Source of the DNA: an uncultured Bacteroidales bacterium
GTDB taxonomy: Bacteria > Bacteroidota > Bacteroidia > Bacteroidales > UBA932
DNA: 38,476 bases
Reading direction: 5' to 3'
NCBI GenBank assembly: GCA_900319485.1
Contig: ONOQ01000016.1
Coordinates: 1 to 38,476, forward strand
Below are positions 1 to 7,530 of the stretch, piece by piece (the first letter of the stretch is position 1; each line of letters starts with the position of its first letter). Made by a program: the position numbers and the translations under genes. The notes beneath the pieces are model-generated. The model saw nothing but the letters and a program-made list of their open reading frames with translations. It was not told the origin of the DNA and did no database searches.

Positions 1-1788
1 GTGGCCAGAGAAGGAGAATCCGTCGTAATCGTAGGCCAGTTCTACATCGGCCCAGTTCCAGTAGGCGTCTTCAGGATCCGTAATCACGCCCACTTCCATC
101 CCCATTGGATAATTGCACACGCCGTTTTCTCCGCCACTGGTCCAGGGCTCAAAAGCGCCGTTACTGTGCTTATAGGTAATTTGGAAGGAGGTGGCCTTAT
201 GATGAACTACCTTTACGGGGATGGTGAACTTGACGCTGTGGTCGGTCACGCTGCGGAAGACAAGGTTAAACTCTCCTTCCGGGATGCCCTTCTTGAAGTT
301 GACATATATGCCGTAAGGATTGTAATCCAATTTGTTATAGTTCTCCGTAGCGGGGTCAATCTCTATGCCGTATCCGGAGAAAGAAGAGCCCTCGGGTTTC
401 CATTCATCTACCGTAAGCCAGATGGTGTCGCTGCTCCATCCGTAAGCGGGATCATTCTCGGCCAGGATATAATCGGCGGAACTGTTTTCCATCGAAAGAG
501 AGAATGAAGAGTACCCGGGCCCGTTATAGAGTGAGAACTGATCTTTCATCTCCGTGCCGGCATAACTGAAGGACAGCGTAACCTGATCGTTATCGGCCGA
601 TTTTGTAGCGGTAAGTTTCTGCGTGGAGGCATCCCAGCTGAACCATTCTCCGGAAGCGCCGTTGCAGGTTTGGCTGTCAAGTTTAACCTTGCTCCAGTCA
701 AATGTGGCGCCGGCTGTCCAGTTGGCCGTGAGGGTGATGGACTTGCCGGGGGCAACCCAGTTGCTGGGATAATCCAGACTGAAATAATCCAGTTCTGCCA
801 CCAGTTCTTCAAGCGTTGCATTGATGCAGAGGGTGTATTCATCACCGGAGAGATAGGTCTCAGTTTCCTGATCCCAGATCTGGTTTTCAAATTCGAAGAC
901 CGCCAGGTATTGATACTGTCCGGAGTAGGCCTTGGTGCCGCCCTTTTCCTTCAGATAGAACTGGCTGCTGCCGTCAGGCTTGACATTTCCGCCCTGGCCC
1001 ATATGGGCTTCAATCATATTATCCTGCCCCAACCTCAAAGTCCCCAGCTTAGCACCTGCCCAAGGGTACTTGGTGTAGAACTCCTGGTTGATGGTGGTGA
1101 GCTTGTTGGCTACTTCCAGGGGAATCTCCCCGGAGAGCCAGCCCTGCGTCATCAGCTCCGGATCCTCATCCATCAGTTCCACGTGGATGCACTGCTTTGT
1201 TCCGTCCATCCAGCTGGAGCCAACGTACCAATTGGAGTATTGCTGGGGGAAATCATAGACATGAACCTCTCCGCCCTTCTTTTGGATGGAATAGGTATTG
1301 TCCTTCAGTTTCTCCGCCTGCTCTATGACGTTTCCTCCGCCAGGCTCTTCCGCATCCAGGGGAAGGACCTGGGCAGTGGCGGTGGCCAGGTTCCCCTGTT
1401 GGAAGAGATCCTTTCCTTCGACCTTCTTGACAACACCCGTGACGGTTCCTCCGGTAAAGCTTTTTGCGTCGGTTGCGGTAAAGGTTACAGTAACCTTTCC
1501 ATCTGCGTCTGTTGTGGCGCTGGAAGGACTCACGCTGCCGCCGGTAGCCGAAAAGGTTATGGTTGCTGTATTGTTTTCAAAGTTAACCTCTCTTCCGCCA
1601 GGAAAAACGACCGAAAGGGTGAAGGTAAAGGTGGCCGTACCATCCTCGGCAATTTTCTTTGCATTAGGAGAAACGGTGAGATTGTCTTCGGTCTCCTTGT
1701 TCGCATAAGAGTCCCCCTCAGGAGGCACGCATCCCGCAATCATTCCTGCCGCCAGGGCCAGGATAGGAAGAAAATGATAAAGTTTCAT
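1..1788 (-). CDS. Secreted lipoprotein with Ig-like domain, 3' end outside window
   Basis: The reading frame is open from the ATG at 1788 to the left edge, so at least 596 codons are present and the C-terminus is missing. The N-terminus is a lipoprotein signal peptide with lipobox IAGC, acylated Cys at residue 20. Residues of roughly 30-130 look like a bacterial Ig-like (BIG_1/invasin type) fold: a VSP...DGTATFTFTL strand pattern, then a TTDADGKVTVTFTATD motif. The remainder is rich in aromatic residues and resembles extracellular Bacteroidales proteins, but I recognise no catalytic domain. A good Bacteroidetes promoter lies 37 bp upstream, so it is probably the first gene of its transcript. 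The likely location is the cell surface or periplasm; adhesion or glycan binding is only a guess. Confidence 0.75.
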   Translation of the reverse strand, partial: MKLYHFLPILALAAGMIAGCVPPEGDSYANKETEDNLTVSPNAKKIAEDGTATFTFTLSVVFPGGREVNFENNTATITFSATGGSVSPSSATTDADGKVTVTFTATDAKSFTGGTVTGVVKKVEGKDLFQQGNLATATAQVLPLDAEEPGGGNVIEQAEKLKDNTYSIQKKGGEVHVYDFPQQYSNWYVGSSWMDGTKQCIHVELMDEDPELMTQGWLSGEIPLEVANKLTTINQEFYTKYPWAGAKLGTLRLGQDNMIEAHMGQGGNVKPDGSSQFYLKEKGGTKAYSGQYQYLAVFEFENQIWDQETETYLSGDEYTLCINATLEELVAELDYFSLDYPSNWVAPGKSITLTANWTAGATFDWSKVKLDSQTCNGASGEWFSWDASTQKLTATKSADNDQVTLSFSYAGTEMKDQFSLYNGPGYSSFSLSMENSSADYILAENDPAYGWSSDTIWLTVDEWKPEGSSFSGYGIEIDPATENYNKLDYNPYGIYVNFKKGIPEGEFNLVFRSVTDHSVKFTIPVKVVHHKATSFQITYKHSNGAFEPWTSGGENGVCNYPMGMEVGVITDPEDAYWNWADVELAYDYDGFSFSGH

Positions 1789-1824
1789 AGGATATGTGTT
1801 TTTAGTTTGTTCCGTAAACTTTTA

Positions 1825-1854
1825 CAAAGTTAGTTAAGTTTAGAAAATAAACAA
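1825..1854 (-). promoter_or_regulatory. Promoter for the left-edge lipoprotein gene
   Basis: On the minus strand TAACTTTG (1825-1832) fits the Bacteroidetes -7 element TAnnTTTG. A TTG (1852-1854) lies 19 bp upstream. Spacing and sequence both fit the family consensus. Confidence 0.7.
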
Positions 1855-1863
1855 TAAGGGGCA

Positions 1864-1893
1864 TAAAAAAAGAGAGGCCGATAACGGTCTCTC
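1864..1893 (-). terminator. Rho-independent terminator after tRNA-Val
   Basis: A 9-bp stem (1872-1880 with 1885-1893, one G-T pair) closes an ATAA loop. On the minus strand it is followed by a run of seven T residues. It lies just beyond the 3' end of the tRNA-Val gene. Confidence 0.8.
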
Positions 1894-1899
1894 CTGGGG

Positions 1900-1974
1900 T
1901 AGGGACGATCGGATTCGAACCGATGACCTCTTCAATGTGACTGAAGCGCTCTAAACCAGCTGAGCTACGCCCCT
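1900..1974 (-). tRNA. tRNA-Val (anticodon CAC)
   Basis: A complete cloverleaf is visible. The acceptor stem pairs AGGGGCG with CGTCCCT, followed by discriminator A. The D arm is GCTC/GAGC, the anticodon stem CTTCA/TGAAG encloses GTCACAT, and the T arm ATCGG/CCGAT encloses TTCGAAT. With T33 at the second loop position the anticodon is CAC, reading the Val codon GTG. The 3' CCA is not encoded (the DNA continues CCCCA). TACCTTTG at 1986-1993 is a plausible promoter -7 element, and a terminator follows. Confidence 0.9.
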
Positions 1975-1985
1975 GTTGGGGAATG

Positions 1986-1993
1986 CAAAGGTA
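1986..1993 (-). promoter_or_regulatory. Promoter -7 element for tRNA-Val
   Basis: TACCTTTG on the minus strand matches TAnnTTTG, 11 bp before the mature tRNA 5' end. No convincing TTG is seen at the -33 position. The element sits 10 bp past the end of the upstream coding region. Confidence 0.55.
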
Positions 1994-2002
1994 GTATTAA
2001 TT

Positions 2003-3232
2003 TCAGTTTTTGCCCTGGTTGCGGCGGAGGCGGTTTATGGCGTGTTCCAGGCTCTCGGAGGGCTCGATGATGTTGTAATCGGCCCAGAAATCAGGGTCTG
2101 AGAATTCTCCGGATTTGTCCGTAAGATAATCTGCCGTGCTGAAGCGCTGTGACCGCTCAATTGGTATGGCTTCCGGGCGGACATCCGTGACCACAAGCTC
2201 ATTTATGGCGGTGTAGTCCGTCCTGAAAAGGCGTTTGCGCCAGTCGCAGTGGAAACGGATGGTGCTTCGGAGGTATTCCAGCCTGGAGCGCTTCCCTTCA
2301 AGGTGGTAATTAATAACTATTGAGCACTCCTGGGGATAGAACCGGAGGGTAGCAGGCTTTTTAACAAGGATCATCCTGGTGGCCTTCCCGGTATCCGACA
2401 TATCCAGGGATGCCTCTATCCTTGTGAGGGTGAGGAGTTCCCTGTCTATATATAAGGTGCAGTAGTAGAGGGCGTAGTCAGTTACCACATTGGGGCTCAT
2501 CTTAATCACAAACTGGAGGCGGTCTCCAATGTACTGCGGCATACCCATCTCAAATTTATAATTGCTCATCTCATCTCTTGAGAACAGGGCGTTGCTGTTC
2601 TTTACAAGATCCAGGTGTACGGCCATAGTGGGGCCGCCCTGAGTTTTTACGCTAAGGGTGTCGCGGCTTCTCTGGCTCAGGAGGATGCGGCTTTTTTCCA
2701 GGGCTGCGGCATCACGGCTGATGCTCCCGCCGCTGTAACGGTTCTTGAAAATGCGCGCTACTGCCTCTGCCACATATGTATAGCGCTTCCTTTTTTGAAG
2801 GGTTTCCCTGTAGAAGCATTCAAGGAGTTCCGGCTGGGTGCAGTATGTATACCAGATATTGTCTATGGCGGCCCATACTATCTTTTCAGGATTTCCGCTT
2901 ATTATGGATGCTGCGTCCAGCTTCAGGTTTTCATTGCGGAGCCTTACTTTCATCCCTTCACCTGCCTTGAGTGTGTCGGCGCGGTATCCAAGGAAGGAAA
3001 ACGCCACTTCATTGAAGGGAGAATCGCTTTTAAGTGTGAATACTCCATCGGCATTGGTTACGGTTGAATGCCGGCGGCCGGGGATTGTTACAAGTACTGA
3101 TTCCAGCGCCCGTCCCGTGGCTGCGTCAACAACCTTGCCGTCTGCGGAATAACCCAGCCTAAGGGTGTCCGTAGCGGCAAGAAGGCTCTGGCCCAGGAGG
3201 AGCAAGCATATAATAATCAAGCACTTTCGCAT
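2003..3232 (-). CDS. CarboxypepD_reg-like domain secreted protein
   Basis: The protein is about 409 aa. It begins with a signal peptide (MRKCLIIICLLLLGQSLLA). Residues of about 30-95 form a carboxypeptidase-regulatory-like beta-sandwich, with the typical pattern of variable segment, TNADGVFTL and VAFSFLGYRADT. The rest resembles the Bacteroidetes family in which such a domain precedes a beta-rich periplasmic region, as in DUF5686-like proteins, but with no full outer-membrane barrel. I chose the ATG at 3232 over an in-frame TTG two codons upstream because it starts a canonical signal peptide. The -7 promoter element ends only 3 nt before this ATG, so the mRNA may be leaderless. Function is unknown; surface glycan or envelope work is typical of relatives. 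Confidence 0.7.
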   Translation of the reverse strand: MRKCLIIICLLLLGQSLLAATDTLRLGYSADGKVVDAATGRALESVLVTIPGRRHSTVTNADGVFTLKSDSPFNEVAFSFLGYRADTLKAGEGMKVRLRNENLKLDAASIISGNPEKIVWAAIDNIWYTYCTQPELLECFYRETLQKRKRYTYVAEAVARIFKNRYSGGSISRDAAALEKSRILLSQRSRDTLSVKTQGGPTMAVHLDLVKNSNALFSRDEMSNYKFEMGMPQYIGDRLQFVIKMSPNVVTDYALYYCTLYIDRELLTLTRIEASLDMSDTGKATRMILVKKPATLRFYPQECSIVINYHLEGKRSRLEYLRSTIRFHCDWRKRLFRTDYTAINELVVTDVRPEAIPIERSQRFSTADYLTDKSGEFSDPDFWADYNIIEPSESLEHAINRLRRNQGKN

Positions 3233-3235
3233 ACA

Positions 3236-3267
3236 CAAAAGTACTTGATAATAAGGAGATATCCAAA
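3236..3267 (-). promoter_or_regulatory. Promoter for the CarboxypepD_reg-like gene
   Basis: TACTTTTG (3236-3243) is the -7 element, and TTTG (3264-3267) lies 20 bp upstream. The predicted transcription start falls at or next to the ATG at 3232, implying little or no 5' leader. Confidence 0.7.
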
Positions 3268-3302
3268 TGATTTATAGAGTGTGCAAATAAACTACATTTT
3301 AT

Positions 3303-3310
3303 TATCTTTG
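3303..3310 (+). promoter_or_regulatory. Promoter -7 element for the acetylxylan esterase gene
   Basis: TATCTTTG matches TAnnTTTG and ends 18 nt before the ATG at 3329. No clear TTG is seen at -33. Confidence 0.6.
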
Positions 3311-3328
3311 TATGTTAAACAGAAACTT

Positions 3329-4558
3329 ATGAAAAAGTACTTGCTTATTGCGGCCCTCTTAGTTGCCGCCGCTTGTTCTACCGGCGTAAAACCCGCTACA
3401 GGTTATCCGGAGCCCAATCTTGGATGGCTTTTCCTTGAGAAGGGCCCTTATACCCTTAACACCAAGGTACAGGCCGCACCAGGCGAAGCAACCTTCCAGT
3501 TGGTTACTGACGTTTCCCTTATGGCCGATGCCCCGGACGTGGTTCTGGAGACTTCCTGTGAGATAGCCCCCGACAGCACCATTTCCGTTGCCCTGGGCGC
3601 CCTGGAGCCCGGTTTCTATGAGGTGAGGCTGAGGGACAGCGTGAGGTTCAATATCGGCATAAGGCCCGACGAAGTTGTAAGCGCCCCGGATGCCCCGGAG
3701 GATTTTGACACGTTCTGGGAAAGCACTCTGGCGCTGCTTGATGAGATTCCGCTAGAGCCTGTATTCAAGGAAATGCCGGAGTATTCCAACGACGTAAGGA
3801 CCTGCTATGAAGTTACTTATGATTCCTTTGGCGGAGCAAAGGCCGGCGGTATCATCTCCGTTCCCAACGCTCCCGGCAAATACCCCGTCCTCATCCAGTA
3901 TATGGGCTACGGCGCATATCCGTTCTACTTTGATCCGTCGGCCTCTCCAGAAAGGATAGACTTCCTTGTGAGCGTCCGCGAGCAGGGCATATTCCGTGAC
4001 CCGGGTGAGCGCTGGATAGACAAGGGCCTCACCTCAAAGGAGGAGTTCTACTACAGGGGCGCATTCGCGGACGTAAAACGCGCCGTGGATTTTGTGTGCA
4101 CCCTTGACAAGGCCGATGTTAACAGCATAGCCGCTATTGGAGAGAGCCAGGGAGGCGCATTCACCGTTGTTGCCGCGGCGCTTGACAGCCGCATCAAGGT
4201 GGCCTGCCCCGCAGTGCCGTTCCTTGGGGATTATCCGGATTACGCGCGCATAGTGTGGTGGCCTGTCCACGAGGTCCTTGAATCGGCCGATGCAGCAGGC
4301 ATTCCCCGTGAGGATATCTTTGCCCTTCTCCGCTACTTTGACGTCAAGAACTTCGCTCCCCGCGTAACCTGCCCGGTGTATATGGCCTTTGGCCTGCAGG
4401 ATCCCACCTGCCCGCCGCATACCAATTTCTCAATCTATAACAACCTGGGTTCCAGGGAGAAACACTATTTCTGCGTACCCACCTGCGGCCACGCAATGTG
4501 GCTGGAGCCCGCCTGGCCGCCCGTCAGGGATGCTTTCATTGCAGAGAAACTTAATTAA
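3329..4558 (+). CDS. CE7-like acetylxylan esterase lipoprotein
   Basis: The 409-aa protein has a lipoprotein signal (LLVAAAC, Cys16), a beta-rich N-terminal domain to about residue 115, and an alpha/beta-hydrolase domain of the acetylxylan esterase (AXE1, carbohydrate esterase 7) family. The catalytic triad is visible as Ser273 in GESQGG, Asp358 in GLQDPT and His388 in CGHAM. Such enzymes remove acetyl groups from xylan or acetylated oligosaccharides, here probably at the outer membrane or in the periplasm. The start at 3329 is preferred over an in-frame ATG at 3281 because it gives a proper signal peptide and lies after the -7 element at 3303. It is divergent from the CarboxypepD_reg-like gene and appears monocistronic. 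Confidence 0.85.
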   Translation: MKKYLLIAALLVAAACSTGVKPATGYPEPNLGWLFLEKGPYTLNTKVQAAPGEATFQLVTDVSLMADAPDVVLETSCEIAPDSTISVALGALEPGFYEVRLRDSVRFNIGIRPDEVVSAPDAPEDFDTFWESTLALLDEIPLEPVFKEMPEYSNDVRTCYEVTYDSFGGAKAGGIISVPNAPGKYPVLIQYMGYGAYPFYFDPSASPERIDFLVSVREQGIFRDPGERWIDKGLTSKEEFYYRGAFADVKRAVDFVCTLDKADVNSIAAIGESQGGAFTVVAAALDSRIKVACPAVPFLGDYPDYARIVWWPVHEVLESADAAGIPREDIFALLRYFDVKNFAPRVTCPVYMAFGLQDPTCPPHTNFSIYNNLGSREKHYFCVPTCGHAMWLEPAWPPVRDAFIAEKLN

Positions 4559-4582
4559 GGTTTGGGCGATTTAGTGGACTGA

Positions 4583-4615
4583 TTTGAAGATGATGAAAAA
4601 AAATTAGTATCTTTG
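4583..4615 (+). promoter_or_regulatory. Promoter for tRNA-Ser
   Basis: TTTG (4583-4586), a 21-bp spacer and TATCTTTG (4608-4615) make a complete Bacteroidetes promoter. It ends 13 bp before the tRNA. Confidence 0.75.
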
Positions 4616-4628
4616 CAGTCCCAATCTT

Positions 4629-4715
4629 GGTGAGTTGTCCGAGTGGTTGAAGGAGCCTGCCTCGAAAACAGGTTTGCGTGCGAGCGCAACGGGGGTTCGA
4701 ATCCCTCACTCACCG
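4629..4715 (+). tRNA. tRNA-Ser (anticodon CGA), integration target of the mobile element
   Basis: The 87-nt class II tRNA has acceptor stem GGTGAGT/ACTCACC with discriminator G. The anticodon stem CCTGC/(A)CAGG encloses CTCGAAA, giving anticodon CGA for the Ser codon TCG. A long variable arm (TTGCGTGCGAGCGCAA) and T arm GGGGG/TTCGAAT/CCCTC follow. No CCA is encoded. Its last 18 nt plus 3 more bases are duplicated at 18577-18597, the far end of the integrated element. The gene remains intact because the element re-supplies an identical 3' end. Confidence 0.95.
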
Positions 4716-4718
4716 CAA
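4698..4718 (+). repeat. Attachment site attL (tRNA-Ser 3' end)
   Basis: The 21-bp core begins CGAATCCCTC and ends TCACCGCAA. It covers the T-loop to discriminator region of tRNA-Ser plus three bases. An identical copy is at 18577-18597 in the same orientation. Confidence 0.88.
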
Positions 4719-4732
4719 AGAGATGGAATGAA

Positions 4733-4760
4733 GAAAGTTAGAGCATTGGCTCTAACTTTC
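4733..4760 (+). terminator. Terminator downstream of tRNA-Ser
   Basis: A perfect 12-bp stem (4733-4744 with 4749-4760) with an ATTG loop is followed by TTTGTTT. It lies inside the element end just after attL, so the element supplies the terminator for the tRNA. Confidence 0.7.
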
Positions 4761-4781
4761 TTTGTTTCAGCTCTTTGCAAA

Positions 4782-4824
4782 GCCCGCCGCAGGCGGGCAG
4801 GGATGTCGCCGAAGGCGAAATCCC
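4782..4824. repeat. Double-hairpin palindromic sequence
   Basis: Two adjacent hairpins are present. The first is GCCCGCC-GCA-GGCGGGC (4782-4798). The second is GGGAT/ATCCC plus TCGCC/GGCGA around a GAA loop (4800-4824), with one mismatch. They sit 64 bp inside attL. The arrangement looks like a REP-type element or a recombination-site structure; no second copy is in this window. Confidence 0.5.
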
Positions 4825-4830
4825 GGGTGA

Positions 4831-4856
4831 GTGGCCCAAAAAATGGCCCAATTTTG
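4831..4856. repeat. Element-end direct repeat (candidate integrase arm site), left copy
   Basis: Two GGCCCAA units in tandem end in ATGGCCCAATTTTG. A nearly identical block is at 18467-18491 at the other end, one base shorter in the A/T stretch. Both copies lie about 85-115 bp inside the att cores and have the same orientation, as integrase arm-type or accessory sites would. Confidence 0.5.
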
Positions 4857-4905
4857 CGAGAAATAAAGTCTCCGCATCCACCTGAATACACCTGCACCTA
4901 AAACA

Positions 4906-4933
4906 ACAAAAGCGGCCCGAAGGTCGCTTTTGT
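4906..4933. terminator. Hairpin terminator, possibly bidirectional
   Basis: A 12-bp stem with one G-T pair (4906-4917 with 4922-4933) closes a CGAA loop. The stem contains AAAA on one side and TTTT on the other. It sits between the element end and the GNAT gene. Confidence 0.5.
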
Positions 4934-4955
4934 CGTACTAAATAGCTATAAAGAT

Positions 4956-5063
4956 ATGGCTCAGTTCCCTGCCGACTTAAAAGATGCTATTGGTAGAGAA
5001 AAGTTCTTACTAATGGATAATTATACAAGGATTGAGAAGTTATGGCCTGTTCATATTCTTTGA
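4956..5063 (+). other. Small ORF or gene remnant, 35 aa
   Basis: An ATG-initiated frame of 35 codons encodes a peptide starting MAQFPADLKDAIGREK and ending WPVHIL. Its 3' end overlaps the 3' end of the GNAT gene on the other strand by 24 bp. The composition looks protein-like (regular hydrophobic spacing, few rare codons), so it may be the preserved 5' part of a truncated gene. No family is recognised and no promoter is visible. Confidence 0.25.
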
Positions 5064-5564
5064 ACAAGATTTATACACATACACTCTCACATCCATCGCC
5101 TTCCCGCCCTTCACAATAGCGCCGCCCTTCGTTTCCTCCAGCCGGAAGCCATTCTTCTCCAGCACCCGGGCCGATGCCAGGTTTTCCGGGAATACCTCGC
5201 CGGTAATGCGCTCCAGCGCCAGCTCCCGGAAAGCAATTCCACAGATCTGCCGTACCGCTTCCGTGCCGATACCCTTGGACCACCAAGGCGTCAGAATCAT
5301 GTAGCCCAGTTCGCCTATATTGTGCTCGTCCCCGGCCTTTCGCTCGACGGAGATGCTACCGACAAGTTGCCCATCGGCCCAGATAGACCGCCAGACACCT
5401 TCCTTGCCTTCATTCTCTGCAACCATCCCCAGCCACCAATCGGCATCCGCCTCCGTGTATGGATACGGCAGCCGGTCAGACAGAAAAGTCCTGTCCACAG
5501 CATTGCACAGCGCCATCAGCGCTGGTTTGTCGGCGGGTGTCCAGGTATGAAGGGTGATAATCAT
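5040..5564 (-). CDS. GNAT family N-acetyltransferase (RimJ-like)
   Basis: The 174-aa protein is of the Acetyltransf_3 type. It has the usual N-terminal region, a core strand GELGYMILTPWW, the acetyl-CoA pyrophosphate loop SKGIGTEA, and the C-terminal motif ENLASARVLEKNGF typical of RimJ/RimL-like enzymes. It should transfer acetyl from acetyl-CoA to an amine on a small molecule or a protein N-terminus; the substrate cannot be told. It lies 26 bp downstream of the barstar-like gene and probably shares its transcript. It is cargo of the mobilizable element. Confidence 0.85.
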   Translation of the reverse strand: MIITLHTWTPADKPALMALCNAVDRTFLSDRLPYPYTEADADWWLGMVAENEGKEGVWRSIWADGQLVGSISVERKAGDEHNIGELGYMILTPWWSKGIGTEAVRQICGIAFRELALERITGEVFPENLASARVLEKNGFRLEETKGGAIVKGGKAMDVRVYVYKSCSKNMNRP

Positions 5565-5590
5565 CAGTGTTCAGGACGAGAAATTGGAAT

Positions 5591-5914
5591 TTACGGAATT
5601 GGGCAAAGGAATATTTGAGCGCTATTACCCGCATTTATTTCTCTCTCGTTGACTGCCCTAATAACATCAATAAATACAGCAATATCGAAGGATGCCTCTG
5701 AAAGGTTCTTACAATAAATAACGAGCGCTTCATCATCATTCAGTGCTACACTTGACATCCCTGCACTTGGCTGACGCATATATGACAGGCAATCTATCAT
5801 TGCATCCCAATTCATCCCATAAAAATCAGGGAAGCCCAATAGCTCTTTCATTTTTATGTTGAGAGACAGTTCTGTCATCCCAGAACAATCTATTTCTATT
5901 GAGTGATTTGCCAT
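5591..5914 (-). CDS. Barstar-like ribonuclease inhibitor, orphan
   Basis: The 107-aa protein matches the barstar (barnase inhibitor) family. The hallmark GFPDFYGMNWDAMIDCL falls at about residues 27-43, where barstar has the barnase-binding helix and loop. The C-terminal strand-helix pattern (ALVIYCKNLSEASF... AVFIDVIRAVNERE) also fits. The length is close to that of barstar (about 90 aa). No barnase-like RNase is encoded nearby, so it is either an orphan immunity protein or one for a toxin delivered by competitors. TAAATTTG at 5937-5944 is a likely promoter -7 element, and the GNAT gene follows. Confidence 0.8.
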   Translation of the reverse strand: MANHSIEIDCSGMTELSLNIKMKELLGFPDFYGMNWDAMIDCLSYMRQPSAGMSSVALNDDEALVIYCKNLSEASFDIAVFIDVIRAVNEREINAGNSAQIFLCPIP

Positions 5915-5936
5915 TTCAAATTTCGATTTATTAGTG

Positions 5937-5944
5937 CAAATTTA
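5937..5944 (-). promoter_or_regulatory. Promoter -7 element for barstar-GNAT
   Basis: TAAATTTG on the minus strand matches TAnnTTTG and ends 22 nt before the barstar ATG. The 170-bp gap between it and the next gene (to 6086) shows nothing else recognisable. Confidence 0.5.
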
Positions 5945-6086
5945 ATCATTTTTTGCGACAGAAAGGCGAACTTCTTTCTCTGCACCAAACGTTGTCCACA
6001 ACTGTCCATCTGCTTACAAATCTCTTCTATCATTTGACTTGACGAATGATCATGTAGCATCTGCTCCGGCAATAGAAGTCACAATC

Positions 6087-7106
6087 TCATTTAAGACTAT
6101 ACTTAATGATTGTATTACGCGATATGGATTTTAACGAATCAATCGCATTGTCTATAATGTCATCAAGCAACTCCTTGCTAATATACTTGTCAATATCCAT
6201 AGAATTGCACAAGAAGTAATTGGCGTCGTCATAAAATACTCCCAACGGGAAATAAGGCGTGTCAGCCTCCGAGAATAGCTTTGAAGTTCGGTGGTAACCA
6301 TTATCTTTCTCCGATATCAAACAATAATTCCCTCGGTTGGTTTCTATTCGCATAAACAGTTTATTGGACATCTTTTGCACGTTGCTTATGCTAACTTTTA
6401 CAGGCTCCTTATGCTTGAACTCCCATTGATAGCTCAGATAATAGAAATCCTCCATCCTATAGATTTCGCCTGTGTTAGAATAATAGTAGTATGAATCCGT
6501 TTCAGAATAGAAAAACCCACTTTTGTCCAACACTCTCTTCATTGCGGAATTACTCCCCTTCATTCCTCCATCGGCAGGGAAATAAAAAACTCGTTCCCTG
6601 ACAGCATATTCTCCCGAGTAATTTCGACCGTCCCGAAAAGCTAAAACAACAACCGAATTATCATCCTTCCCGCCTACTTTGCAGTAGGTATACGAGGTGT
6701 CCGGAAGTGGCAGGCATCCTTCATATGACAAATCGTTCAAGCCATACATTTCTATCCCGTCAGCGGTTAGAATGTACAATCTTTTATCCCGAAATGTCGA
6801 AAAATCTTTAATAACGTCAAACTCCAATTCTTGTTGAAAATGCCCTATTTTATCATAGAAATAAAGGCATGTGGAATCTTTTAGAATAACGTAGCCCTTG
6901 TCGAACACGCAAAACTTTGACTTTGGAAACAATCCTTGTGTCTCATCAAGAGAGATGATTTCTATCTTCTCACAATATTCTTTCAAATTGATCCCTTTCG
7001 AAGAAGGCTTGTCCAAATCGATGACAATCTTTCCATTGTCCGTTCTTCCGGCACAACCGGTCAAAACGGCCATAATTGATAATAATGCTATATAGATTTT
7101 CTCCAC
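6087..7106 (-). CDS. 6-bladed beta-propeller lipoprotein
   Basis: The 339-aa protein has a lipoprotein signal (MAVLTGC, Cys18). It then has the pattern of Bacteroidales 6-bladed beta-propeller proteins: an early KIEIISLDET segment, then repeated blade strands such as FCVFDKGYVILKDST...YFYDKIGHFQQEL. Function within the family is uncertain; a surface or periplasmic scaffold or sensor role is usual to propose. It follows the small membrane protein gene by 5 bp on the same strand, so the two are likely co-transcribed and translationally linked. A/T content is higher than in neighbouring core genes, consistent with acquired cargo. Confidence 0.7.
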   Translation of the reverse strand: MEKIYIALLSIMAVLTGCAGRTDNGKIVIDLDKPSSKGINLKEYCEKIEIISLDETQGLFPKSKFCVFDKGYVILKDSTCLYFYDKIGHFQQELEFDVIKDFSTFRDKRLYILTADGIEMYGLNDLSYEGCLPLPDTSYTYCKVGGKDDNSVVVLAFRDGRNYSGEYAVRERVFYFPADGGMKGSNSAMKRVLDKSGFFYSETDSYYYYSNTGEIYRMEDFYYLSYQWEFKHKEPVKVSISNVQKMSNKLFMRIETNRGNYCLISEKDNGYHRTSKLFSEADTPYFPLGVFYDDANYFLCNSMDIDKYISKELLDDIIDNAIDSLKSISRNTIIKYSLK

Positions 7107-7111
7107 AATGA

Positions 7112-7474
7112 TTACAAACGAGGTTTCCTTATAATACGTATGACGAGCGAAACAACATAAACGATCATTCCGTAAATGACAGGAATCAAAAGGGCCTTCA
7201 CGCCAAAGAGCACACCTGGAGAGATTAGATCGAAAATGCTGGATACGGCCTCACCCTTTACGGCAGCAACATCTTGAAGCGTGGACAGAAACTGATAAAG
7301 AGGGAAAAGAGGAAATATCAGGCTTACAACAAGGGTAATGATTCCGATTTCCTTCACCCACGCGGGCGCTTTCCATGCGGCAAATAGCAGCCCGACGAAG
7401 AGCACGGTGATGAGGGACATGATGAAGATGCCTCCTTGGACAAAGAGAGCGGGAAGTGTCGTTAACATATTCAT
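7112..7474 (-). CDS. Small inner-membrane protein, three to four TM segments
   Basis: The 120-aa protein is mostly hydrophobic, with helices near residues 10-33, 42-62 and 88-113 and a basic C-terminus (RIIRKPRL). The last helix, with SPGVLFGVKALLIPVIYGMIVYVVSL, is reminiscent of MotA/TolQ/ExbB channel proteins, but the protein lacks their full length and I do not assign the family. It is first in a two-gene operon with the beta-propeller lipoprotein. Its promoter is divergent from that of the LytTR regulator, which makes it a candidate target of that regulator. Confidence 0.6.
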   Translation of the reverse strand: MNMLTTLPALFVQGGIFIMSLITVLFVGLLFAAWKAPAWVKEIGIITLVVSLIFPLFPLYQFLSTLQDVAAVKGEAVSSIFDLISPGVLFGVKALLIPVIYGMIVYVVSLVIRIIRKPRL

Positions 7475-7498
7475 GGCATTATCGATTGGTTTCTGCTA

Positions 7499-7506
7499 CA
7501 AAGGTA
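7499..7506 (-). promoter_or_regulatory. Promoter -7 element for membrane protein/beta-propeller operon
   Basis: TACCTTTG on the minus strand lies 24 nt before the ATG at 7474. No strong -33 element is visible; the promoter may need an activator. Confidence 0.55.
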
Positions 7507-7530
7507 CGACTAATTGCCGATAACTCGGCT

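Noticed and set aside
670-1833. Long plus-strand reading frame of 387 codons
   Set aside because: It is the antisense shadow of the lipoprotein gene on the minus strand, which has the signal peptide, promoter and Ig-like domain. The plus frame has no recognisable domain.
4635-4901. 88-codon frame starting inside tRNA-Ser
   Set aside because: It runs through the tRNA, its terminator and the attL hairpins. It has no plausible start signal or family.
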